DNA of 64,000 bases from Carnobacterium_A antarcticum (lineage in GTDB: Bacteria; Bacillota; Bacilli; Lactobacillales; Carnobacteriaceae): the NCBI RefSeq assembly GCF_042658365.1, contig NZ_JBHSQC010000025.1, one strand, 5' to 3'. Position 1 is the stretch's first letter, and each line of letters begins with the position of its first letter. The translations under genes and the position numbers were made by a program. Positions 50,851 through 60,403 of the stretch are shown piece by piece. The notes beneath the pieces are model-generated. The model was not told the origin of the DNA. It worked only from the letters and a program-made list of their open reading frames with translations, and made no database searches.

Positions 50851-52433
50851 GATGTACCTCCTTGCTCCGTATAAATTATGAAGCTGAATTCGATCGAATC
50901 ACCTGTAGAGACATTAACGGAAGATGTGTTAAGATATATATTTCCGTTAGTATGAATAAACATATCGCTGAGAGCGAGACCTTTAGTTACATTAAATCCA
51001 CCAAAAAAAACTCTTACGAAAGGTCTATAACCCGAAGGGATTAAGCACAAAGCTGTTGATCCCGAAACGGTTCCAGCAGTTAATTTAGCTTTAAACAATA
51101 CTTGACCTAAATCGTTTTTTGCATATTCGACTTTACCGGACCATCCATTTAACGTTGTTCCAGAAATAAACGGTTCCAAACTTCTATTAGCTTTTAAATT
51201 AATGTCTTGTGGTTGCACTAAAAGAGATTTCAAAAATACGTTTCCGCCTAACATATAGTTGTTTTCATAATATCCAGGCATACGATTCATCAATGCTTTT
51301 GTATCTGAGAGTTGCATATTGGAAGTGTTATCCTCAATCCGCATACGATCAATATTCAATCCGATTGCTATAGAGATATTTAAATCTTTCATTGCTCCCC
51401 AAAAACTATTCAACTTAATATTTCCAATAACATTTTTTAACCCTGTTGTTTGTACAAGCTCGATATCGTGCATGTTTTTTTCGAAATAGTTTCGACTGAT
51501 GTCTAGTCCAATTGCTGACGAAAGACGAATAGGACATTTTTGTGTATATCCTTCGATTACACAATTATTAATCCGTAGATTAGTACAAGCGTAAGATGTT
51601 AATTCTGTTGACAAAGCTTCTATCAAAGGTTCCATCGAAGATTCCATGCGTCCGCCATCTATCACTGTATCCAAATTATGTGGAGATTCAATGAAAGGGG
51701 AAGTGAATAACGATCCCTCACAATTGATTATCCGCAAAGATTGAGTATATTTGGTTGTTTTTATTCCACTAATATATTTGAAATAACATGAGTAAAAAGC
51801 GTGCCTAATCATTTTATCTCCATCTGATATAATTGTTTTCCCTTCAGGATCACCAGTAAATCTCACGTGATGAAACATCGGGCTATTGATGCCGTTAGAG
51901 GTTGAAGCTCTTGTGAACATATACCCACTGTCATATTTAACTAAATGTCCATCTATAAAACCTACTTCGCCAATCCAATCACCTTCCGGCAAAAAAACAC
52001 TACCGCCTGTTAAGTCATACGTCCGGTTTAACCTAATATTGGGTATCTTATTTTCTAGCGCGAATGCATATGCATTAGTTATCTTTTCCGAATCTGTTAA
52101 GCCGGTAAAATCGTCAGGCGTTATGCTAATATTTCTTTTAGTTTGTTGAAACTGCGCGGTAGTTTCTTGTTCTTTTTCGTCTAATCTTTTCTTTAAAGTG
52201 GTGTATGCTCTACCGCTTGCGTCCACCCTTGCTTGTGCTGCCTCAACGGACGAATCACCCTCAACGACTAACTGGTCAACTTGTGCTTGCACATCTTTAG
52301 ATAATTCGTTGGCATCATCTGCCAGACTTGCGCCTAGCATCAAACCTTCGCCCATTTCACGGGTTTTATCTTTTAAATGTGGTTTACTATTAAAACTATC
52401 AACGATTCGTTTGATCGTCTCTTTTGCTGACAT
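50847..52433 (-). CDS. Tail fibre or tailspike, probable receptor-binding protein
   Basis: 528 residues from ATG at 52433 (AAGGAG upstream). Residues 1-100 are a helical attachment region. A beta-helix-like core (about 115-390) shows repeated short strands (LRINNCVIEG, GLDISRNYFEKN, NVIGNIKLN) as in pectin-lyase-type tailspikes, and a C-terminal beta-sandwich-like domain begins near 410. It would bind host wall polysaccharide. The codons around 52149-52161 contain the 13-base core of the cargo repeat. Confidence 0.75.
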   Translation of the reverse strand: MSAKETIKRIVDSFNSKPHLKDKTREMGEGLMLGASLADDANELSKDVQAQVDQLVVEGDSSVEAAQARVDASGRAYTTLKKRLDEKEQETTAQFQQTKRNISITPDDFTGLTDSEKITNAYAFALENKIPNIRLNRTYDLTGGSVFLPEGDWIGEVGFIDGHLVKYDSGYMFTRASTSNGINSPMFHHVRFTGDPEGKTIISDGDKMIRHAFYSCYFKYISGIKTTKYTQSLRIINCEGSLFTSPFIESPHNLDTVIDGGRMESSMEPLIEALSTELTSYACTNLRINNCVIEGYTQKCPIRLSSAIGLDISRNYFEKNMHDIELVQTTGLKNVIGNIKLNSFWGAMKDLNISIAIGLNIDRMRIEDNTSNMQLSDTKALMNRMPGYYENNYMLGGNVFLKSLLVQPQDINLKANRSLEPFISGTTLNGWSGKVEYAKNDLGQVLFKAKLTAGTVSGSTALCLIPSGYRPFVRVFFGGFNVTKGLALSDMFIHTNGNIYLNTSSVNVSTGDSIEFSFIIYTEQGGTS

Positions 52434-52513
52434 TAAATCACTCCTTTTTTGCATAATAAAAAGGCCTACCTTATTGGTAACCCTTAAAATATTGTGTTAT
52501 TTAATTTTTAGTT

Positions 52514-52522
52514 TGGTATACT
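52514..52522 (+). promoter_or_regulatory. Extended -10 promoter of the Abi-alpha-like gene
   Basis: TGGTATACT at 52514-52522 on the plus strand. Only a weak, widely spaced TTGTGT (52492-52497) serves as -35. This gives the gene a promoter independent of phage late transcription. Confidence 0.5.
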
Positions 52523-52547
52523 TTCCTTAGAAAGTGAGGTGAAAAAC

Positions 52548-53336
52548 ATGACTGATAATAAGCTTGTTAATATAAATTTAATACCTGATTTACCAGAATC
52601 AACTAAAGAAGAATTGCTTAACCCTTCAGCTAATTTAGTTGGACAAGCGTTTAAAGGAATTGCACATAAAGTACTAGGTCCATTAGTTAGATACAACATA
52701 GTTAAGGATGCAGAATTGGAAGACTTTACTCAAAAAGTGAGAAACAAAACTGCTGCCGTCCCTATCGAAAACAGGAGTTCAGAAAAAATTGGATTGGCAT
52801 ACAAAGCAGTCGAAGATGCAGCCTATCAGCTAGATTCAGAAGAATTAAGAGAAATGTTCGCTAACTTAATTTCCGCTACTGTAGATTCAGAAGTTAACCA
52901 ACTTGTTCATCCTTCTTTTTCGACAATTCTAAAAGATTTATCTCCAAAAGATGCTTCATTATTTAAAGAGATGCACCAATCCGAGACATTACCATTAGTT
53001 TCTTTAAAATTACAAACCGAGAATGGCGATTTCAATCTTAATGATATCGAAAATATAATTTTAGGGAATAATATAAAATTTACGGAACAAGTTTCCTTAA
53101 ATAATCTGGAAAGATTTGGGCTTGTTAAAATTTCTCCAGATATTGCGTTAGTATCTCCTGACAACGAATTTAAATATGAGGAATTTGAAAAAACTACTTA
53201 TTTTAAAGATGAAAAATCCAAGCTTCCAATAAGTGTGGGAGAATATACTTTTGAAGTATTAACTATAATTAGAGGGAACGTAGCAATAAGTCCTCTAGGA
53301 AAACAATTTGCAAAAATTGTTATTTCTGAGTCATAA
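52548..53336 (+). CDS. DUF4393 (Abi-alpha-like) protein
   Basis: 262 residues from ATG at 52548 (GAGGTG 6 bases upstream). The sequence fits DUF4393/Abi-alpha: an N-terminal helix pair (ANLVGQAFKGIAHKVLGPLV), then EDAAYQLDSEELREMFANLI and HPSFSTILKDLSPKDA, and a C-terminal winged-helix-like region. Family members include abortive-infection and viper-type defence accessory proteins. It is the only gene in the phage late region on the plus strand and has its own promoter, so it is probably expressed in the lysogen. Confidence 0.75.
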   Translation: MTDNKLVNINLIPDLPESTKEELLNPSANLVGQAFKGIAHKVLGPLVRYNIVKDAELEDFTQKVRNKTAAVPIENRSSEKIGLAYKAVEDAAYQLDSEELREMFANLISATVDSEVNQLVHPSFSTILKDLSPKDASLFKEMHQSETLPLVSLKLQTENGDFNLNDIENIILGNNIKFTEQVSLNNLERFGLVKISPDIALVSPDNEFKYEEFEKTTYFKDEKSKLPISVGEYTFEVLTIIRGNVAISPLGKQFAKIVISES

Positions 53337-53484
53337 GTTCTAGAAACCTTTTAATTCTTTCTTCAATTTTCCCAACTTCTTTAGCAGCTATTTCAGCAAC
53401 CTGTCTCATGATTATTATATTTATGATTGTTGAGACGGTAACTGAAATAGCTATTAATATTAATGAATAAATAAATATACTCAT
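53320..53484 (-). CDS. Small single-helix membrane protein
   Basis: 54 residues. The N-terminal membrane helix (MSIFIYSLILIAISVTVS and on to about residue 24) is followed by a charged amphipathic helix (EIAAKEVGKIEERIKRFLEL). GGAGGG lies 6 bases before ATG 53484. Its end overlaps the end of the plus-strand Abi-alpha-like gene by 17 bases, tail to tail. It may be a membrane partner of that protein or a phage gene. Confidence 0.6.
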   Translation of the reverse strand: MSIFIYSLILIAISVTVSTIINIIIMRQVAEIAAKEVGKIEERIKRFLELMTQK

Positions 53485-53496
53485 CTAATCCCTCCT

Positions 53497-55071
53497 CTAA
53501 ATTCCCTCAACCAATTCTTTCAACGCTAAAAAATCAGCCATAAACTGATCTAGATCAATCGACTGATTTGCTAAGATTCTATTCAATTTTTGCTTATCTT
53601 CTTTCGCCATCAATCCATCAGTCAATCCAGTTGCTTTATCGTAGTGCTGCAATGAATTGAGTTTGATGACATTCTGAGAGCTCATTAAACCATCTTTATA
53701 AACGGTGGCCACGTCGTAAACGGGAATACTGCCAATAGAATCATTTAGCGCATCTACCACATCATTCAGGTTATTTACTGCTTGCTTTAAACCTGGTATG
53801 TCAGCCTCGCCAATTTCAAGATTGATTACATCGACTATTTCGCCAACATTCGCTATCTGCGTTTTTAAGTTTCCAATCGTTTGCGTTTGATTGGCCACCA
53901 TAGTCCGTAGACCTTCATAAGACTTTTGCGACTTTTTCATATCTGCTTGATACTGGCTTGCGGTTTGGTATTTATCGCCAATCGTTAAAGTATTCAATTG
54001 CGGGTTATTGATATCGATTCTTTTTTCTACGATCCGGACAGTTTCTTTTTCCGTTATGCCAGGATTATTTAACGGATATGAATTATAAACTTCATAAGCA
54101 TCAATATCTTTCCCAATCAATGACAAATCATAAGCGGACACTTGATTACTGATGGTCACCTGCTTATAGGTGTTAACGAATTCTTTGCCTTTCGTCAACA
54201 GAATGTTCGGCTGATTCACATCGTCAAATACCTTTATTCCAGCAATAATGCCAAATTGTTCAATTCCTTTTACATCATCAATATAGGCTTTGCCACCGTT
54301 AACACTGCTGATGCTGATTCGTGGCCTAGAGACGTCTGATACCTCAGCGCCTTCTTCTGCTTCAATCGTAGCACCATAAATGTACCAGCGAGTAGCAACG
54401 GTCTCTGTGTCCTCGTCACGATCTTGCGACTTTAAGTTTTTGCCAACTCTTATTTCAGTTGTCTTCTCCTCACCAATAACCGTCATCCAGTCTAAATACC
54501 ATTGGCCATCAACGAATCTCGTTCTTATTTCTCCACCTAAGCGATCCACGAGCTTGTCAAAAATAGTATCAAATGTATTCATGTCTTGGCTTAAAAAGCG
54601 GTAAACGTTATCTGTTGAATTCGTAACGTTGACCGTACCTAATATAAATTTCTTATGGTTGTCGGTGCTGGCGTTATGATTATCAATAACGATTTGAAGA
54701 AATTCTTTTGGTGTCTTATTGTGTATTTCAGCAAATGGTTGGCTGGTCTCTTTTAAATAATTCAATCCATCGACTGCAGTAAACGATTTGTTGTACATTC
54801 CGTTAGCCGCCATCGTGCTGTTCAACCGCAAAACATACCCGTTAAACTCATCTTTTCCGGTCTTCGTGTTGTAGACATTCAGCAGCGACTTTCTGGGTTT
54901 AATTTTGCTGTAGGCCGGGTTTTTCATGTTTAAAGTAAACGTAAAAGAATTGACCACATTGACTCCTTGTCCTACATTCCCGCTAGTTAACTTTATTTGC
55001 TCAATGTTCGGATAGTGTATGATGGTGCTTTTTTTGTCGTTAATATCTTCATGAAAAGTAACGCGATACAT
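53497..55071 (-). CDS. Phage tail protein, prophage endopeptidase tail family (Tal)
   Basis: 524 residues. The N-terminal about 370 residues form the baseplate hub/tail-endopeptidase fold (PAYSKIKPRKSLLNVYNT, then FTAVDGLNYLKETSQPF). The C-terminal part (about 385-520) is a helical stalk with linker repeats, leading to the fibre. It sits directly after Dit and overlaps it (TAATG), the normal siphovirus order. Confidence 0.88.
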   Translation of the reverse strand: MYRVTFHEDINDKKSTIIHYPNIEQIKLTSGNVGQGVNVVNSFTFTLNMKNPAYSKIKPRKSLLNVYNTKTGKDEFNGYVLRLNSTMAANGMYNKSFTAVDGLNYLKETSQPFAEIHNKTPKEFLQIVIDNHNASTDNHKKFILGTVNVTNSTDNVYRFLSQDMNTFDTIFDKLVDRLGGEIRTRFVDGQWYLDWMTVIGEEKTTEIRVGKNLKSQDRDEDTETVATRWYIYGATIEAEEGAEVSDVSRPRISISSVNGGKAYIDDVKGIEQFGIIAGIKVFDDVNQPNILLTKGKEFVNTYKQVTISNQVSAYDLSLIGKDIDAYEVYNSYPLNNPGITEKETVRIVEKRIDINNPQLNTLTIGDKYQTASQYQADMKKSQKSYEGLRTMVANQTQTIGNLKTQIANVGEIVDVINLEIGEADIPGLKQAVNNLNDVVDALNDSIGSIPVYDVATVYKDGLMSSQNVIKLNSLQHYDKATGLTDGLMAKEDKQKLNRILANQSIDLDQFMADFLALKELVEGI

Positions 55072-55775
55072 TAAATCAACTCCTTATGAAACTCGAAGTC
55101 GATCGTGCCATTGCCGGTCACTGTCAAATGGTTCATACCTTTATTGATAACAAAATCCAATGATTCATTCGTGCCTTTTGGAAAATTAATCTGAACCGTA
55201 TCTTTTTTGACCGCCATTGGAGCGGAACAGGTTACTTTGGGAACCACCGAAGCCATTCCATTATTCATCAATTCAATCGTTTTGGACCCGTTGATCGTAT
55301 ACGTTGACTCCTGGTAATAATCCAACTCGGAATAATCATCCCAGTAAGGGCTGCCTTCACGAGCTTCTTTAATTTTGTACGGATAAGCTGTCATGTTGAC
55401 CTGCAACTTACCCGCATAGACGATCGGTTCAAATGCGGTACCTTCCCTTACTTCAGCTAAAAAAAAGTAGCCGGGGAAGATATCGTCATACAATTTGAAT
55501 TGTTGTTTCTCCATTAACAGATTGGTCATGATCGTTTGCAAATAATAAGCTGACTCCCTTGTGGGTTGTGTGCCGATTAAATTCAGAACATACGATATAG
55601 GTCTTTCTGTATAAGTTTGTTCTCCATACAATTCGCTGAAGTCGAGAAGTTTATTCGAAAACGGAATCTCTTCCAGTATTTTGTTTTTGTCTGGATTGCC
55701 GATACTTCTTGATTCAACATTAATTCTATATTCTTTAAACAAATCTATTTCATCAATTTTTATTCCTAATCTCAA
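55071..55775 (-). CDS. Distal tail protein (Dit)
   Basis: 234 residues of the siphovirus Dit family: an N-terminal ring domain with FSNKLLDFSELYGEQTYTER and a C-terminal galectin-like part. It forms the hexameric hub between tail tube and Tal. The start is TTG at 55775 with GGGAGG upstream, and it overlaps the tape-measure stop. Confidence 0.87.
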   Translation of the reverse strand: MRLGIKIDEIDLFKEYRINVESRSIGNPDKNKILEEIPFSNKLLDFSELYGEQTYTERPISYVLNLIGTQPTRESAYYLQTIMTNLLMEKQQFKLYDDIFPGYFFLAEVREGTAFEPIVYAGKLQVNMTAYPYKIKEAREGSPYWDDYSELDYYQESTYTINGSKTIELMNNGMASVVPKVTCSAPMAVKKDTVQINFPKGTNESLDFVINKGMNHLTVTGNGTIDFEFHKELI

Positions 55776-58700
55776 ATAAATATCCTCCCTTCAGCATCTT
55801 GTATTCTTTGGCCATCTTGTTGATCTAAAATAGGAACTAATAGCTGACCAAATTGTTTACCATTAAAATTAAAGTAAATAGGTTTACCACTATTATTAAT
55901 TAATTGACTCATCATAGTGGTTAAAGCATTTTGACCATCAACTAACTGATTTATCACTGTTTGAGAGGACGATTCTCGCGCCGTTTCAGAATTGTTTGCG
56001 GGAGATTGTCTATTACCGTTGTTTCTAGTAACGTTGCTCATCATGCTTAATGTGTTCATTATTTTTGTGTCAGCAATATCAGTGCCATTTGCAAATTTAG
56101 GTATTGCAGCTTTGAACTTTTCTATTGTCGGCCAAACTTTAGTTCCTCTTGGCAAATTAAATAGGGTATCTACATTAGGAGAAATACCAAATTCACCTTG
56201 CGGAGTTAAATAAGGCTCATGATTTCCACCGTCACCTAATGTAGCAAGCCCACCAATATGGAAATTCGTTCCTTTAGCTAATCTAGGTCCACCTAAACCT
56301 CCCTTTTGAATGGTTTGGTAGCTGGTAATATTTTCCTTAATGGTTTTAATCGTAACTGTTTTACCAACCACTCCGTCTATCGACCTTTGAGCAGAACTAG
56401 CAACTGTTGCTGCGTTTGTCTCGACTCGGATATCTTTGGGTACCCACTCTTTACCGTTCCAACTACTAGCAGCTTGAACGCCTTCTAATGCTTTCTGTGT
56501 GGAATTACTTGTCACAACCATTTCTTTTTGCTTTGGGCTTAAAGAATCCCATTGACCTGTTGCGATTAATGCTTGTTTTGCAGCAGCGCCAGCTGTGGTA
56601 GTCATGATCATCTCTTGTTCAGATGGACTCAAATTATTCCAAACACCTGTATCCATTAATGCTTGTTTAAGCATTTCGGGGGTATTGGTATTTAAAATAG
56701 CCATCTGATCTTTGTATTCCATATTTTCCCAATCATAATTTGACTGCAAGAAATAAGTTGCGGTTTCCCCAGCGTTTGTTTCGACGTCTGCGAATTGAGT
56801 AGGGAAGTCCATTTCCCACCATTTACCATTAGCCATTAACGCTTCCATAATTTTTTCTTTAGCGTTAGTATCTAATTCAGCGTTTTGCATGATAAATTCA
56901 AGATTGTTCCAACCTTCTTCAGACTGGCTGGCTTCAGTAATAACTTCATCAAGGTTTGTTTTAACTTCACCGGTTTTTTCATCAAGTATCATACCGTTCC
57001 AAGCTTCATTCGCTTCACGAACTTCTTCAGAAGCACCTTTTGATGATTCAATCATGCTTTGATTCGATTGGTCTATTTTCTGGTTAGCTAATTCGATTCT
57101 AGCTTGAATTTCATCATAATTAAGTCCCATATCAGCAAGCATTTTCTTCTGAACTTCCACAGGAACATTACCTTGTTCTTCCCAAACTTTAATATATTCA
57201 GCGCCTATTTCTTTCAAGTCTTCTAACTCAGAAATACGTAAAGCAGACATCGCATCATTGTACTCCTGTCCACTAATTTTCCCGCTTGTTCGTTGCTCTT
57301 CTAATAGTGCAGCTTGTTCAGCATAACCAGCTTGAATAGCTGTTTTTTCTTCATGTAACATTTCTATACGTTGCCTTAACTGTTCAGCAGAAAATTCTTT
57401 CAGATCATTAGCCATAACGGCCTGCACACTTCGTTGTTCTTCAGCACTCAGTTGAAGTGTTTCACTTCTGATTTCAGCTAATCGAGAATGATAGTTTTCT
57501 ATGACGGTTAATTCAGCATCGGTTACTTCTCTATTTTCAGCTAATGCATTTTCATATATTCCTGTAATCGCTGATTGTATTTTATCCACTTCAGCGATCA
57601 TTTTGGTCTGTTCAGCCATTCCCTCTGTCATTGACTCTCCGACAATTTTTCTTACTGATTCAGGTAGACCAGCCAATCCTTCTTCTGTTTCAGAGATCGT
57701 TTCTTGAATGTCTTCTTTAATGCTGTTAGACATGCCCTCATAAGCACCAACAGCTCTAGTGGTTCCTTCTTCTATATTGAAAGCCATCAAATCAGTGGCA
57801 AGGCTGGCTTCATCAGACATTGTTTGGAATTCATTCAAGGCTTTGTCTGCACTTTCACCAACGTCGGTGCCCCACTTACGTGTTCGCTCCCCTGCTTTCC
57901 ATGCATCTTCTCCCCATACTTTCCAGACAACCGCTCCTGCAGCAACTACGCCGCCTACCACTAGTAAAGCTGGGGCAATGGCACCAAGCGAAGCAATTAA
58001 ACCAGCAGAGCTTCCGGAAGCACCTACCATCCCAGCACTCAAAGCTTCTGTTCCACCTAATAGTTTCAATGTTCCATCAGCCGCAATTTCAAATGCTGCA
58101 GAACTAGCTTTAGCCGTTCCACTTACTACTCCAAAATGTTTAGCAAGCCCTCCCATCATAGACAGTCCGCCACTACCAATGCTGATAAACTTCCCTAGAA
58201 TACTACTTGCTGGACCTATTGCAGCAGTGAACGCTAACGCTTTGACGATAGTACCTTGCATTTCAGGACTAGCTTCACTAAAGGATTGAGCTAAGTTTCC
58301 TAGAGTTTGAATTAATGGTTCAGCAGCTTCTAATCCGTTTCTTAAAGCATCTACAAAAGGACCACCAAACTCAATAGCTGTATCTGTTACTTGATTTCTT
58401 AATATTTTCAGTTTTGATTCGGTTGTTTCGTAACGTTTGCTTGCTTCTTCAGTTAGAGCCGTGTTTTCACTAAACGCTTTATTAGACATTTCAACAGCAC
58501 CACCAAACAACTCGCTTGCATTACCTGCACGCAAAAGAGCATCACGTAAGCGAACTTCTGAAATACCCATCTCATCTAATAACTCTATTGCTGTCGTTCC
58601 TTTTTCTTCAGCTTTTCCTAATCCTTCAACGAATGCCCCAATTGCTCCAACAGCATCAGTTTCAAAGGCTTTTTTAAAGTCAGCAGCACTCATTCCAGCT

Positions 58701-59821
58701 ATGTTTGCAAAGTCTTCTAATTCTTGCCCACCTTTTGCTGCAGCTAATTGCATATTCACCATAATTTTACTGAAAGCAGAACCACCTGCTTCACTTTCTA
58801 TGCCTACAGAACTTAACGCCGCTGAAAGTCCTAGTATGTCTGCTTCACTAAGTCCAATTTGTGCACCTGCACCGGCCAGCCTAAGAGACATTGCTACTAT
58901 TTCACTTTCAGTAGTAGCAAAGTTGTTTCCTAAATCCACGATTGCAGAGCCTAAATTAGAGAACTTATCTTGACTTAGTCCCGTTATGTTTGCAAACCTA
59001 GCCAATGCAGTTGCAGCTTCAGTTGCTCCCATATTTGTAGATTCACCTAAATCTATCATCGTTTTAGAGAAAGAAAGAACATTTTCTGTTTGGATACCTA
59101 ATTGTCCAGCCGCTTCAGCCACGTTTGATATTTCTACAGCACTAGCAGGCAATTCTTTTGACATTTCTCTTATGCCCTTTGATAGTTCCTTATAAGAAAT
59201 AACGACAATACCGTTTGAATCGACTACTTCATCAACTGTTTTCTTTACTCCTGCGAAAGCTGATTCGAAATCTATTGCAGCTTTAACACTTCCTGCAACC
59301 CCTGCGATAATAGGTGCTGTCACGCCAACGGTCCACTTGTTCCCAAAACTGGTTAGTCCATCGCCGATTTTCTTCCCTTTGTCGCCAATAGCTTGTAAAC
59401 TGGTTCCAACTTTAGTCCAATTCGATTCTTGAATAGCAATCGTTTTTCCTAAGTCGTTATATTTTCCAGTAAGTGTTTCTAGCTTACTTGCAGTTCCGTT
59501 CATTGCTGCCTCAGCACTTAATAAATCTGTCTTTTGGCCAGCAGTGGCTTTGCTCACATCACCAATGCCTTTTTTAAGTTCATCATATTTCGCTTTTTGT
59601 TGGGTTAATAAAGCACTATATGCTTTAGCACTTTGTCCGGTTTGGGTATAAGTCGCTTTCATGCTATTTATTGATTTCCCGCTATTTTTAAAGGCTGTTT
59701 CTTGTGCTTTCAAAGCTTTATCCAGCGATCGGATTTGTGTCCCTAATACTCTGGTACTTTGTTGAAACGGGTCAATATTTAATGTGGCTGTTGCTGCTAT
59801 ATGGCCTAAATTACCATTCAT
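55772..59821 (-). CDS. Tail tape measure protein
   Basis: 1349 residues, the longest gene here. Long coiled coils at about 30-130 are followed by the TP901-type core (about 210-560, DLGESTNMGATEAATALARF) and hydrophobic helices at about 600-655. The repeat region at about 960-1130 contains several related units (WENMEYKDQMAILNTN, WNNLSPSEQEMIMTTT, WDSLSPKQKEMVVTSN). Its length sets the tail length, roughly 200 nm by the usual rule. Confidence 0.95.
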   Translation of the reverse strand: MNGNLGHIAATATLNIDPFQQSTRVLGTQIRSLDKALKAQETAFKNSGKSINSMKATYTQTGQSAKAYSALLTQQKAKYDELKKGIGDVSKATAGQKTDLLSAEAAMNGTASKLETLTGKYNDLGKTIAIQESNWTKVGTSLQAIGDKGKKIGDGLTSFGNKWTVGVTAPIIAGVAGSVKAAIDFESAFAGVKKTVDEVVDSNGIVVISYKELSKGIREMSKELPASAVEISNVAEAAGQLGIQTENVLSFSKTMIDLGESTNMGATEAATALARFANITGLSQDKFSNLGSAIVDLGNNFATTESEIVAMSLRLAGAGAQIGLSEADILGLSAALSSVGIESEAGGSAFSKIMVNMQLAAAKGGQELEDFANIAGMSAADFKKAFETDAVGAIGAFVEGLGKAEEKGTTAIELLDEMGISEVRLRDALLRAGNASELFGGAVEMSNKAFSENTALTEEASKRYETTESKLKILRNQVTDTAIEFGGPFVDALRNGLEAAEPLIQTLGNLAQSFSEASPEMQGTIVKALAFTAAIGPASSILGKFISIGSGGLSMMGGLAKHFGVVSGTAKASSAAFEIAADGTLKLLGGTEALSAGMVGASGSSAGLIASLGAIAPALLVVGGVVAAGAVVWKVWGEDAWKAGERTRKWGTDVGESADKALNEFQTMSDEASLATDLMAFNIEEGTTRAVGAYEGMSNSIKEDIQETISETEEGLAGLPESVRKIVGESMTEGMAEQTKMIAEVDKIQSAITGIYENALAENREVTDAELTVIENYHSRLAEIRSETLQLSAEEQRSVQAVMANDLKEFSAEQLRQRIEMLHEEKTAIQAGYAEQAALLEEQRTSGKISGQEYNDAMSALRISELEDLKEIGAEYIKVWEEQGNVPVEVQKKMLADMGLNYDEIQARIELANQKIDQSNQSMIESSKGASEEVREANEAWNGMILDEKTGEVKTNLDEVITEASQSEEGWNNLEFIMQNAELDTNAKEKIMEALMANGKWWEMDFPTQFADVETNAGETATYFLQSNYDWENMEYKDQMAILNTNTPEMLKQALMDTGVWNNLSPSEQEMIMTTTAGAAAKQALIATGQWDSLSPKQKEMVVTSNSTQKALEGVQAASSWNGKEWVPKDIRVETNAATVASSAQRSIDGVVGKTVTIKTIKENITSYQTIQKGGLGGPRLAKGTNFHIGGLATLGDGGNHEPYLTPQGEFGISPNVDTLFNLPRGTKVWPTIEKFKAAIPKFANGTDIADTKIMNTLSMMSNVTRNNGNRQSPANNSETARESSSQTVINQLVDGQNALTTMMSQLINNSGKPIYFNFNGKQFGQLLVPILDQQDGQRIQDAEGRIFI

Positions 59822-59838
59822 TATTTACCTCCTTTCTT

Positions 59839-60045
59839 TTAAAACAGGAATGGGAACGCCTGATCTAGCGTTACCAACTCCTCTTCTTTGGTTTCTTCAA
59901 CATTTGAAACTTCTATTAGGAAGTCGATATCAGCTAATGTCATTCCGTATATTTCCGGAAGCTTATAGCCACTTTTAATCAGACTATTAATGAGTTCTTT
60001 CATTTTTTGATAGCCTTCCTCAATGGTTAGGCTTGGTCCTTTTTT
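59839..60045 (-). CDS. Tail assembly chaperone T-part, made by -1 frameshift
   Basis: This frame lacks its own ribosome site and continues the G protein after the slippery site (reading KKGPSLTIEEGYQKMKEL). The fused product would be about 171 residues, in the pattern of the lambda G/GT pair that chaperones the tape measure. It ends 17 bases before the tape-measure ATG. Confidence 0.8.
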   Translation of the reverse strand, partial: KKGPSLTIEEGYQKMKELINSLIKSGYKLPEIYGMTLADIDFLIEVSNVEETKEEELVTLDQAFPFLF

Positions 60046-60344
60046 TCGTCGTCGCTTTTTCCTCCAAGGCATTCGATATAAATATTTTCAGCTTTTTTTG
60101 AATCCTTTATGGTGCAACCATTGATAAATTCCTCTGCTGTAAACTCTCGATTGAAGACATAAGAAATAAAGTCAGCAAAATTTGTTTGATTTTCTTCAAT
60201 ATCTTCTTCTGTTTGATCTTCTTTATTTAAGTATTTGTTTTGCTTAAAACTAAACTGCATCGCAGCAATGTTTTCTCGTATGAACAGCTCTTTCTTTTCA
60301 AACTTCTTAACTTTTCCATCAATCGTCAATTCAATTGCTACCAT
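60027..60344 (-). CDS. Tail assembly chaperone (G-like)
   Basis: 105 residues, N-terminal beta segment MVAIELTIDGKVKKFEKKEL and a helical, acidic remainder ending DEKKDQA. Position between tail tube and tape measure plus an overlapping second frame is the siphovirus G/GT arrangement. AGGAGGAAA precedes ATG. Confidence 0.85.
   Translation of the reverse strand: MVAIELTIDGKVKKFEKKELFIRENIAAMQFSFKQNKYLNKEDQTEEDIEENQTNFADFISYVFNREFTAEEFINGCTIKDSKKAENIYIECLGGKSDDEKKDQA
60039..60045 (-). other. -1 slippery heptamer A AAA AAG
   Basis: The 0-frame codons GAA AAA AAG (G protein) contain the canonical heptamer A-AAA-AAG. Slipping back one base gives AAA AAA GGA CCA and joins the T frame 15 bases before the G stop. 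Confidence 0.85.
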
Positions 60345-60369
60345 CTTTTTTTCCTCCTATATTTCAAAT

Positions 60370-60395
60370 AAAAAAGGCTAGTCAAATGACTAACC
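60370..60395 (-). terminator. Terminator between the tail tube and chaperone genes
   Basis: GGTTAGTCA (60395-60387) pairs with TGACTAGCC (60384-60376), one G-U pair, followed by six U on the minus strand. It would lower chaperone and tape-measure mRNA relative to the abundant tube protein. Confidence 0.8.
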
Positions 60396-60403
60396 TTTCA
60401 CGT

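Noticed and set aside
57759..58289. 176-codon plus-strand frame opposite the tape measure gene (also 58437-58973 and 33037-33567)
   Set aside because: Low-complexity shadow frames antisense to strongly supported genes, without ribosome sites or family motifs.
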